The position numbers and the translations under genes were made by a program. From Hydractinia symbiolongicarpus (lineage: Eukaryota > Cnidaria > Hydrozoa > Anthoathecata > Hydractiniidae), in the NCBI RefSeq assembly GCF_029227915.1, contig NC_079876.1, forward strand, positions 21,082,001 to 21,146,000: a stretch of DNA of 64,000 nt. Direction: 5' to 3'. The notes under the pieces were generated by a model. The model made no database searches. It saw nothing but the letters and a program-made list of their open reading frames with translations, and was not told the origin of the DNA. Shown one piece after another: positions 51,557 through 63,400 of this stretch. How positions within the stretch are numbered: position 1 is the first letter of the stretch; each line of letters opens with the position of its first letter.

Positions 51557-54030
51557 ATTCATTCGTTCCTTCAGTCATTCATCCATTCATTCATTCTGTC
51601 ATTCATTCATTCATTTATTTATTTATTCCTTCATTAATTCATTCATTCATTCAATCATTCATTTGTTCATTCATTCATTCATTCAATCATTCATTTGTTC
51701 TATCATCCATTCATTCATTTATTCGTTCATTTATTCATTTATTCAATCATTCGTTCATTGATTTATTTTTTCATTCAATCATTTCTTCATTAATTCATTT
51801 GTTCATTTATTCATTTATTCATTCATTCAATCATTCATTCACTTATTCATTTATCCATTCATTCATTCATGCATTTATTCATTTAATTATTCCTTCAATA
51901 ATTCATTCGATCAATCATTCATTTGTTCATTCATTCATTCATTCAATCATTCATTTGTTCATTCATCCATTTATTCATTCATTTATTCATTTATTTCATT
52001 ATTTCCTTCTTTCATTCATTCATTTATTCAATCATTCATTCATTAAATCATTCATTCATTCATTCAATCATTCATTCATTAAATCATTTATTCATTTATT
52101 CATTCATTCATTTATTTATTCATTCATTCATGCATTCGTACATTCATCCATTCATTCATTCAATCATTCATTTATTTATTCCTTCATTAATTCATTCATT
52201 CATTCAATCATTCATTTGTTCATTCATTCATTCATCAAGTCATTCATTTGTTCTTTCATCGATTCATTCATTTATTCGTTCATTTATTTATTTATTCAAT
52301 CATTCGTTCATTGATTTATTTTTTCCTTCAATCATTTGTTCATTAATTCATTTGTTCATTTATTCATTAATTCATTCAATCATTTGTTCATTAATTCATT
52401 TGTTCATTAAATCATTCATTCATTCATTCATTCATTCATTCATTCATTCAATCATTCATTCATTTATTCATTCATTCATTCATGCATTCGTACATTCATC
52501 CATTCATTCATTCAATCACTCATTTATTTATTCCTTCATTAATTCATTCATTCATTCAATCATTCATTTGTTCATTCATTCATTCATCAAATTATTCATT
52601 TGTTCTTTCATCCATTCATTCATTTATTCGTTCATTTATTTATTTATTCAATCATTCGTTCATTGATTTATTTTTTCATTCAATCATTTGTTCATTAATT
52701 CATTTGTTCATTTATTCATTAATTCATTCATTCATTCATTCATTCACTTATTCATTTATCCATTCATTCATTCATTCATTTATTCATTTAATTATTCCTT
52801 CAATAATTCATTCGATCAATCATTCATTTGTTCATTCATTCATTCATTCAATCATTCATTTGTTCATTCATCCATTTATTCATTCATTTATTCATTTATT
52901 TCATTAATTCATTCATTCATTCATTCATTCATTCATTCAATCATTTATTCATTAAATCATTCATTCATTCATTCATTCAATCATTCATTCATTCAATCAT
53001 TCATTCATTAAATCATTCATTCATTTATTCATTCATTCATTCTTGCATTCGTACATTCATCCATTCATTCATTCAATCATTCATTTATTTATTCCTTCAT
53101 TAATTCATTCATTCATTCAATCATTCATTTGTTCATTCATTCATTCATCAAATTATTCATTTGTTCTTTCATCCATTCATTCATTTATTCGTTCATTTAT
53201 TTATTTATTCAATCATTCGTTCATTGATTTATTTTTTCATTCAATCATTTGTTCATTAATTCATTTGTTCATTTATTCATTCATTCATTCATTCATTCTG
53301 TCATTCATTCATTTATCAATTCATTCATTCATTCATTCATTCATTCATTCATTCATTCATTCATTCGTTCATTCATTCATTCATTCATTCAATCATTCAT
53401 TCATTCTGTCATTCATTCATTTATTCTTTTATTCATTTATTTATTCCTTCATTAATTCATTCATTCATTCACTCACTCATTTATCCATCCATTCATTCAT
53501 TCATTCATTCTGTCATTCATTCATTCATTTATTTATTTATTCCTTCATTAATTCATTCATTCATTCAATCATTCATTTGTTCATTCATTCATTCAATCAT
53601 TCATTTGTTCTATCATCCATTCATTCATTTATTCGTTCATTTATTCATTTATTCAATCATTCGTTCATTGATTTATTTTTTCATTCAATCATTTGTTCAT
53701 TAATTCATTTGTTCATTTATTCATTAATTCATTGATTCATTCATTCATTCATTCACTTATTCATTTATCCATTCATTCATTTATTCATTTAATTATTCCT
53801 TCAATAATTAATTTGATCAATCATTCATTCATTCATTCATTCAATCATTCATTCATTAAATCTTTCACTCACTCATTCATTCAATCATTCATTCTTTTAT
53901 TCATTCATTCATTTATTCATTCATTTATTCATTCATGCATTCGTACATTCATCCATTCAGTCATTCATTCATTCATTCACATATTTCTTCATTCAATCAT
54001 TTGTTCATTAATTCATTTGTTCATTCATTT
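51557..54030 (+). repeat. TTCA tract between islands 22 and 23
   Basis: No gene. The first ~770 bp match 31.2-32.0 kb, after which the words pass into the 5.0-kb right-hand duplication. Module M occurs at 52130, 52482, 53043 (starting CTTGCATTCG) and 53937. Four or five H-cores are present. The outer leader CATTCACATATTTC precedes island 23. Confidence 0.88.
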
Positions 54031-54515
54031 CCTCTAACATTTAGATACACAAATTCGTGTAGCATATAATATTGAGCCATTACGTTATTCACCAATTTTT
54101 TCCTCATTCAATCAATTATTCGTTCTTCTATTTATTCCGTCATTTATGCAAACATTCATTTGGTTATTCTATAATTCCTTCATTCAAAAAATCGAATACC
54201 AAATTTCACAAAGCAAATCTTATTCGACCATTAATTTTTCATTAATTTTTTTATCATAAAATTTTTCCCTTGCTTCTTATTTCGTCATTCAATCATTCAT
54301 TTGTTCATTCATCCATTTATTTATTCATTCGTTAAAAAATCCAAATACAGAAGTTCGTGTGGCAAATTTGAGTCGGCCATAAACACGTTCACTTATTGTT
54401 ATTTTATTCATTCATTTGTTCATTTATTCGTTCAAAATTTCACATACAGAAATTCGTGTAACAAAGTTTTTTCGGGAATCATTAAGTAATTCATTAATTA
54501 TTCCTCACTCCCTCA
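54031..54515 (+). repeat. island 23, long class, CGGG subclass
   Basis: Dyad sites lie at 54045, 54345 and 54444. It has GAGTCGG, TTTTTTCGGGAATC, CCTCATTCAATC and ATCGAATACC. Site B is preceded by CCAAATAC instead of CCATATAC, shared with island 25 only. Confidence 0.93.
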
Positions 54516-55601
54516 TTCATTTCTTCGTTCAGTCATTTATCCATTTATCCATTCATTCATTCATTCATTCATTCATTCATTCATTTATCCATCCATTCAT
54601 TCATTCATTCATTCATTCTGTCATTCATTCATTCATCAATTCATTCATTCATTCATTCATTCATTCATTCATTCATTCATTCACTCAATCATTCATTCAT
54701 TCATTCTGTCATTCATTCATTTATTCTTTTATTCATTTATTTATTCCTTCATTAATTCATTCATTCATTCATTCACTCATTTATCCATCCATTCATTCAT
54801 TCATTCTGTCATTCATTCATTCATTCATTCTTTCATTTATTCATTCCTTCATTTATTTATTCATTCAAACATTCGTTCATTCATTTATTTATTCATTCAA
54901 TCATTTGTTCAGTAATTCATTCATTCATTCATTCAATCATTCATTCATTCATTAAATCATTCATTCATTCAATCATTCATCCATTAAATCATTCATTCAT
55001 TCATTTATTCATTCATTAAATCTTTCATTCATTCATTCATTTAATCATTCATTCTTTTAATTATTCATTCATTTATTCATTCATTTATTCATTAATGCAT
55101 TCGTACATTCATCCATTCAGTCATTCATTCATTCATTTATGCATTTATTCATTCCTTCATTATTTCACTCATTTATCCATTCAATCATTCGTTCAATCAT
55201 TCATTCAATCAATCATTCAATCATTCATTCAATAATTCAATCATTCAATCCTTCATTCAGTCATTTATCAATTAATTCATTCATCAAATTATTTATTCAT
55301 TTATTCATTTATTCATTTATTCATTTATTCATTTATTCATTTATTCATTTATTCATTTATTCATTTATTCATTTGTTCATTTATTCATTTATTCATTTAT
55401 TCATTTATTCATTTATTCATTTATTCATTTATTCATTTATTCATTTATTCATTTATTCATTTATTCATTTATTCATTTATTCATTTATTCATTTATTCAT
55501 TTATTCATTTATTCATTAATTTATTCATTCATTAATTTATTCATTCATTCACATAATTCTTCATTCAATCATTTGTTCATTAATTCATTTGTTCATTCAT
55601 T
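54516..55601 (+). repeat. TTCA tract with octamer array
   Basis: No gene. TTCA words, a CAAACATTCG word and a module M variant at 55096 (TTAATGCATTCG) lead to a TTTATTCA array at 55,292-55,516 and the leader CACATAATTCTTC. Confidence 0.9.
55292..55516 (+). repeat. (TTTATTCA)n array, about 28 units
   Basis: About 225 bases of octamer with a single TTTGTTCA unit at about 55,372. The duplicate at 60,299-60,514 keeps the same variant unit and is one octamer shorter. Confidence 0.95.
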
Positions 55602-56086
55602 TCCTCTAACATTTAGATACACAAATTCGTGTAGCATATAATATTGAGCCATTACGTTATTCACCAATTTTTTCCTCCTTCAATCAATTATTCGTTCTTC
55701 TATTTATTCCGTCATTTATGCAAACATTCATTTGGTTATTCTTTAACTCCTTCATTCAAAAAATCGAATACAAAATTTCATAAAGTAAATCTTATTCGAC
55801 CATTAATTTTTCATTAATTTTTTTATCATAAAATTTTTCCCTTGCTTCTTATTTCGTCATTCAATCATTCATTTGTTCATTCATCCATTTATTTATTCAT
55901 TCGTTAAAAAATCCATATACAGAAGTTCGTGTGGCAAGTTTGAGTCGGCCATAAACACGTTCACTTATTGTTATTTGATTCATTCCTTTGTTCATTTATT
56001 CGTTCAAAATTACACATACAGAAATTCGTGTAACCAAGTTTTTTCAAGAATCATTAAGTGATTCATTAATTATTCCTCACTCCCTC
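55602..56086 (+). repeat. island 24, long class, CAAG subclass
   Basis: Dyad sites lie at 55617, 55917 and 56016. It has GGCAAGTTTGAGTCGG, ATAAAGTAAATC (also in island 1), TTCATTCCTTTG and AAATTACACATAC. The outer-subclass form resembles island 1. Confidence 0.93.
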
Positions 56087-59045
56087 ATTCATTCGTTCCT
56101 TCAGTCATTCATCCATTCATTCATTCATTCATTCATTCTGTCATTCATTCATTCATTTATTTATTTATTCCTTCATTAATTCATTCATTCATTCAATCAT
56201 TCATTTGTTCATTTATTCATTCATTCAATCATTCATTTGTTCTATCATCCATTCATTCATTTATTCGTTCATTTATTCATTTATTCAATCATTCGTTCAT
56301 TGATTTATTTTTTCATTCAATCATTTGTTCATTAATTCATTTGTTCATTTATTCATTAATTCATTCATTCATTCATTCATTCATTCACTTATTCATTTAT
56401 CCATTCATTCATTCATTCATTTATTCATTTAATTTTTCCTTCAATAATTCATTCGATCAATCATTCATTTGTTCATTCATTCATTCATTCAATCGTTCAT
56501 TTGTTCATTCATCCATTTATTCATTCATTTATTCATTTATTTCATTAATTCATTCATTCATTCATTCATTCATTCAATCATTTATTCATTAAATCATTCA
56601 TTTATTCATTCATTCAATCATTCATTCATTCAATCATTCATTCATTAAATCATTCATTCAATTATTCATTCATTCATTCATGCATTCGTACATTCATCCA
56701 TTCATTCATTCAATCATTCATTTATTTATTCCTTCATTAATTCATTCATTCATTCAATCATTCATTTGTTCATTCATTCATTCATCAAATCATTCATTTG
56801 TTCTTTCATCCATTCATTCATTTATTCGTTCATTTATTTATTTATTCAATCATTCGTTCATTGATTTATTTTTTCATTCAATCATTTCTTCATTAATTCA
56901 TTTGTTCATTTATTCATTAATTCATTCATTCATTCATTCATTCATTCACTTATTCATTTATCCATTCATTCATTCATTCATTTATTCATTTAATTATTCC
57001 TTCAATAATTCATTCGATCAATCATTCATTTGTTCATTCATTCATTTATTCAATCATTTATTTGTTCATTCATCCATTTATTCATTCATTTATTCATTTA
57101 TTTCATTTATTCATTCATTCATTTATTTATTCATTCATTCATGCATTCGTACATTCATCCATTCATTCATTCAATCATTCATTTATTTATTCCTTCATTA
57201 ATTCATTCATTCATTCAATCATTCATTTGTTCATTCATTCATTCATCAAGTCATTCATTTGTTCTTTCATCGATTCATTCATTTATTCGTTCATTTATTT
57301 ATTTATTCAATCATTCGTTCATTGATTTATTTTTTCCTTCAATCATTTGTTCATTAATTCATTTGTTCATTTATTCATTAATTCATTCAATCATTTGTTC
57401 ATTAATTCATTTGTTCATTAAATCATTCATTCATTCATTCATTCATTCATTCATTCATTCAATCATTCATTCATTTATTCATTCATTCATTCATGCATTC
57501 GTACATTCATCCATTCATTCATTCAATCACTCATTTATTTATTCCTTCATTAATTCATTCATTCATTCAATCATTCATTTGTTCATTCATTCATTCATCA
57601 AATTATTCATTTGTTCTTTCATCCATTCATTCATTTATTCGTTCATTTATTTATTTATTCAATCATTCGTTCATTGATTTATTTTTTCATTCAATCATTT
57701 GTTCATTAATTCATTTGTTCATTTATTCATTAATTCATTCATTCATTCATTCATTCACTTATTCATTTATCCATTCATTCATTCATTCATTTATTCATTT
57801 AATTATTCCTTCAATAATTCATTCGATCAATCATTCATTTGTTCATTCATTCATTCATTCAATCATTCATTTGTTCATTCATCCATTTATTCATTCATTT
57901 ATTCATTTATTTCATTAATTCATTCATTCATTCATTCATTCATTCATTCAATCATTTATTCATTAAATCATTCATTCATTCATTCATTCAATCATTCATT
58001 CATTCAATCATTCATTCATTAAATCATTCATTCATTTATTCATTCATTCATTCTTGCATTCGTACATTCATCCATTCATTCATTCAATCATTCATTTATT
58101 TATTCCTTCATTAATTCATTCATTCATTCAATCATTCATTTGTTCTTTCATTCATTCATCAAATTATTCATTTGTTCTTTCATCCATTCATTCATTTATT
58201 CGTTCATTTATTTATTTATTCAATCATTCGTTCATTGATTTATTTTTTCATTCAATCATTTGTTCATTAATTCATTTGTTCATTTATTCATTCATTCATT
58301 CATTCATTCTGTCATTCATTCATTTATCAATTCATTCATTCATTCATTCATTCATTCATTCATTCATTCATTCATTCATTCGTTCATTCATTCATTCATT
58401 CATTCAATCATTCATTCATTCTGTCATTCATTCATTTATTCTTTTATTCATTTATTTATTCCTTCATTAATTCATTCATTCATTCACTCACTCATTTATC
58501 CATCCATTCATTCATTCATTCATTCTGTCATTCATTCATTCATTTATTTATTTATTCCTTCATTAATTCATTCATTCATTCAATCATTCATTTGTTCATT
58601 CATTCATTCAATCATTCATTTGTTCTATCATCCATTCATTCATTTATTCGTTCATTTATTCATTTATTCAATCATTCGTTCATTGATTTATTTTTTCATT
58701 CAATCATTTGTTCATTAATTCATTTGTTCATTTATTCATTAATTCATTGATTCATTCATTCATTCATTCACTTATTCATTTATCCATTCATTCATTTATT
58801 CATTTAATTATTCCTTCAATAATTAATTTGATCAATCATTCATTCATTCATTCATTCAATCATTCATTCATTAAATCTTTCACTCACTCATTCATTCAAT
58901 CATTCATTCTTTTATTCATTCATTCATTTATTCATTCATTTATTCATTCATGCATTCGTACATTCATCCATTCAGTCATTCATTCATTCATTCACATATT
59001 TCTTCATTCAATCATTTGTTCATTAATTCATTTGTTCATTCATTT
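56087..59045 (+). repeat. TTCA tract between islands 24 and 25
   Basis: No gene. It holds the joint of the 5.0-kb duplication at about 57,110, where TTATTTCATTTATTC enters a module M. Module M occurs at 56680, 57141, 57493, 58054 (starting CTTGC) and 58950. Several H-cores and many TGTTC words are present. Confidence 0.88.
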
Positions 59046-59530
59046 CCTCTAACATTTAGATACACAAATTCGTGTAGCATATAATATTGAGCCATTACGT
59101 TATTCACCAATTTTTTCCTCATTCAATCAATTATTCGTTCTTCTATTTATTCCGTCATTTATGCAAACATTCATTTGGTTATTCTATAATTCCTTCATTC
59201 AAAAAATCGAATACCAAATTTCACAAAGCAAATCTTATTCGACCATTAATTTTTCATTAATTTTTTTATCATAAAATTTTTCCCTTGCTTCTTATTTCGT
59301 CATTCAATCATTCATTTGTTCATTCATCCATTTATTTATTCATTCGTTAAAAAATCCAAATACAGAAGTTCGTGTGGCAAATTTGAGTCGGCCATAAACA
59401 CGTTCACTTATTGTTATTTTATTCATTCATTTGTTCATTTATTCGTTCAAAATTTCACATACAGAAATTCGTGTAACAAAGTTTTTTCGGGAATCATTAA
59501 GTAATTCATTAATTATTCCTCACTCCCTCA
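59046..59530 (+). repeat. island 25, long class, CGGG subclass
   Basis: Duplicate of island 23 with an offset of 5,015. Dyad sites lie at 59060, 59360 and 59459. Confidence 0.93.
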
Positions 59531-60600
59531 TTCATTTCTTCGTTCAGTCATTTATCCATTTATCCATTCATTCATTCATTCATTCATTCATTCATTCATT
59601 TATCCATCCATTCATTCATTCATTCATTCATTCTGTCATTCATTCATTCATCAATTCATTCAATTATTCATTCATTCATTCATTCATTCACTCAATCATT
59701 CATTCATTCATTCTGTCATTCATTCATTTATTCTTTTATTCATTTATTTATTCCTTCATTAATTCATTCATTCATTCATTCACTCATTTATCCATCCATT
59801 CATTCATTCATTCTGTCATTCATTCATTCATTCATTCTTTCATTTATTCATTCCTTCATTTATTTATTCATTCAAACATTCGTTCATTCATTTATTTATT
59901 CATTCAATCATTTGTTCAGTAATTCATTCATTCATTCATTCAATCATTCATTCATTCATTAAATCATTCATTCATTCAATCATTCATCCATTAAATCATT
60001 CATTCATTCATTTATTCATTCATTAAATCTTTCATTCATTCATTCATTTAATCATTCATTCTTTTAATTATTCATTCATTTATTCATTCATTTATTCATT
60101 AATTCATTCGTACATTCATCCATTCAGTCATTCATTCATTCATTTATGCATTTATTCATTCCTTCATTATTTCACTCATTTATCCATTCAATCATTCGTT
60201 CAATCATTCATTCAATCAATCATTCAATCATTCATTCAATAATTCAATCATTCAATCCTTCATTCAGTCATTTATCAATTAATTCATTCATCAAATTATT
60301 TATTCATTTATTCATTTATTCATTTATTCATTTATTCATTTATTCATTTATTCATTTATTCATTTATTCATTTGTTCATTTATTCATTTATTCATTTATT
60401 CATTTATTCATTTATTCATTTATTCATTTATTCATTTATTCATTTATTCATTTATTCATTTATTCATTTATTCATTTATTCATTTATTCATTTATTTATT
60501 TATTCATTTATTCATTAATTTATTCATTCATTAATTTATTCATTCATTCACATAATTCTTCATTCAATCATTTGTTCATTAATTCATTTGTTCATTCATT
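59531..60600 (+). repeat. TTCA tract with octamer array, second copy
   Basis: No gene. It duplicates 54,516-55,601 with 8 bp less in a TTCA run near 59,660 and one octamer less in the array. The module M variant here reads TTAATTCATTCGTAC (about 60,104), so its ATG is lost. Confidence 0.9.
60299..60514 (+). repeat. (TTTATTCA)n array, about 27 units
   Basis: Duplicate of 55,292-55,516 with the same TTTGTTCA unit near 60,371 and a new TTTATTTATTTATTC variant near 60,491. Confidence 0.94.
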
Positions 60601-61085
60601 TCCTCTAACATTTAGATACACAAATTCGTGTAGCATATAATATTGAGCCATTACGTTATTCACCAATTTTTTCCTCCTTCAATCAATTATTCGTTCTTCT
60701 ATTTATTCCGTCATTTATGCAAACATTCATTTGGTTATTCTTTAACTCCTTCATTCAAAAAATCGAATACAAAATTTCATAAAGTAAATCTTATTCGACC
60801 ATTAATTTTTCATTAATTTTTTTATCATAAAATTTTTCCCTTGCTTCTTATTTCGTCATTCAATCATTCATTTGTTCATTCATCCATTTATTTATTCATT
60901 CGTTAAAAAATCCATATACAGAAGTTCGTGTGGCAAGTTTGAGTCGGCCATAAACACGTTCACTTATTGTTATTTGATTCATTCCTTTGTTCATTTATTC
61001 GTTCAAAATTACACATACAGAAATTCGTGTAACCAAGTTTTTTCAAGAATCATTAAGTGATTCATTAATTATTCCTCACTCCCTC
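60601..61085 (+). repeat. island 26, long class, CAAG subclass
   Basis: Duplicate of island 24 with an offset of 4,999. Dyad sites lie at 60616, 60916 and 61015. Confidence 0.93.
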
Positions 61086-62915
61086 ATTCATTCGTTCCTT
61101 CAGTCATTCATCCATTCATTCATTCATTCATTCATTCTGTCATTCATTCATTCATTTATTTATTTATTCCTTCATTAATTCATTCATTCATTCAATCATT
61201 CATTTGTTCATTTATTCATTCATTCAATCATTCATTTGTTCTATCATCCATTCATTCATTTATTCGTTCATTTATTCATTTATTCAATCATTCGTTCATT
61301 GATTTATTTTTTCATTCAATCATTTGTTCATTAATTCATTTGTTCATTTATTCATTAATTCATTCATTCATTCATTCATTCATTCACTTATTCATTTATC
61401 CATTCATTCATTCATTCATTTATTCATTTAATTTTTCCTTCAATAATTCATTCGATCAATCATTCATTTGTTCATTCATTCATTCATTCAATCGTTCATT
61501 TGTTCATTCATCCATTTATTCATTCATTTATTCATTTATTTCATTAATTCATTCATTCATTCATTCATTCATTCAATCATTTATTCATTAAATCATTCAT
61601 TTATTCATTCATTCAATCATTCATTCATTCAATCATTCATTCATTAAATCATTCATTCAATTATTCATTCATTCATTCATGCATTCGTACATTCATCCAT
61701 TCATTCATTCAATCATTCATTTATTTATTCCTTCATTAATTCATTCATTCATTCAATCATTCATTTGTTCATTCATTCATTCATCAAATCATTCATTTGT
61801 TCTTTCATCCATTCATTCATTTATTCGTTCATTTATTTATTTATTCAATCATTCGTTCATTGATTTATTTTTTCATTCAATCATTTCTTCATTAATTCAT
61901 TTGTTCATTTATTCATTAATTCATTCATTCATTCATTCATTCATTCATTCACTTATTCATTTATCCATTCATTCATTCATTCATTTATTCATTTAATTAT
62001 TCCTTCAATAATTCATTCGATCAATCATTCATTTGTTCATTCATTCATTTATTCAATCATTTATTTGTTCATTCATCCATTTATTCATTCATTTATTCAT
62101 TTATTTCATTAATTCATTCATTCATTCATTCATTCATTCATTCATTTATTCATTAAATCATTCATTCATTCATTCATTCAATCATTCATTCATTCAATCA
62201 TTCATTCATTAAATCATTCATTCATTTATTCATTCATTCATTCATGCATTCGTACATTCATCCATTCATTCATTCAATCATTCATTTATTTATTCCTTCA
62301 TTAATTCATTCATTCATTCAATCATTCATTTCTTCATTCATTCATTCATCAAATTATTCATTTGTTCTTTCATCCATTCATTCATTTATTCGTTCATTTA
62401 TTTATTTATTCAATCATTCGTTCATTGATTTATTTTTTCATTCAATCATTTGTTCATTAATTCATTTGTTCATTTATTCATTCATTCATTCATTCATTCT
62501 GTCATTCATTCATTTATCAATTCATTCATTCATTCATTCATTCATTCATTCGTTCATTCATTCATTCATTCATTCATTCAATCATTCATTCATTCTGTCA
62601 TTCATTCATTTATTCTTTTATTCATTTATTTATTCCTTCATTAATTCATTCATTCATTCATTCACTCATTTATCCATCCATTCATTCATTCATTCATTCT
62701 GTCATTCATTCATTCATTTATTTATTTATTCCTTCATTAATTCATTCATTCATTCAATCATTCATTTGTTCATTCATTCATTCATTCAATCATTCATTTG
62801 TTCTATCATCCATTCATTCATTTATTCGTTCATTTATTCATTTATTCAATCATTCGTTCATTGATTTATTTTTTCATTCAATCATTTGTTCATTAATTCA
62901 TTTGTTCATTCATTT
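61086..62915 (+). repeat. TTCA tract between islands 26 and 27
   Basis: No gene. It matches 56,087-57,100 at first, then passes into a partial third copy of the 57.95-58.72 kb segment. Module M occurs at 61679 and 62244. It ends in an H-core that runs directly into island 27 without the usual ATATTTCTTC leader. Confidence 0.88.
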
Positions 62916-63400
62916 CCTCTAACATTTAGATACACAAATTCGTGTAGCATATAATACTGAGCCATTACGTTATTCACCAATTTTTTCCTCATTCAATCAA
63001 TTATTAGTTCTTCTATTTATTCCGTCATTTATGCAAACATTCATTTGGTTATTCTATAATTCCTTCATTCAAAAAATCGAATACAAAATTTCACAAAGCA
63101 AATCTTATTCGACCATTAATTTTTCATTAATTTTTTTATCATAAAATTTTTCCCTTGCTTCTTATTTCGTCATTCAATCATTCATTTGATCATTCATCCA
63201 TTTATTTATTCATTCGTTAAAAAATCCATATACAGAAGTTCGTGTGGCAAATTTGAGTCGGCCATAAACACGTTCACTTATTGTTATTTTATTCATTCAT
63301 TTGTTCATTTATTCGTTCAAAATTTCACATACAGAAATTCGTGTAACAAAGTTTTTTCGGGAATCATTAAGTAATTCATTAATTATTACTCACTCCCTCA
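62916..63400 (+). repeat. island 27, long class, CGGG subclass
   Basis: Dyad sites lie at 62930, 63230 and 63329. It has GAGTCGG and TTTTTTCGGGAATC. Private changes are AATACTGAGCC, ATTAGTTC (others ATTCGTTC), TTTGATC and ATTATTACTCAC. It is the last island before the strand switch. Confidence 0.93.

Larger units (their letters stand above)
52100..62915 (+). repeat. 5.0-kb tandem duplication with third partial copy
   Basis: The left copy is about 52,100-57,110 and the right copy about 57,111-62,120. The offset is 5,011 at module M (52130 and 57141, 52482 and 57493, 53043 and 58054), 5,015 at island 23/25, and 4,999 at island 24/26 after two 8-bp losses. Each copy has one CGGG-subclass and one CAAG-subclass long island. 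A third, partial copy (about 62.15-62.91 kb, like 57.95-58.72 kb) leads into island 27. Confidence 0.9.

Noticed and set aside
2351-63400. CRISPR-like repeat and spacer array
   Set aside because: The islands are 250-490 bp, are separated by kilobases of simple repeat, and the intervening sequence is not unique. There are no cas genes.
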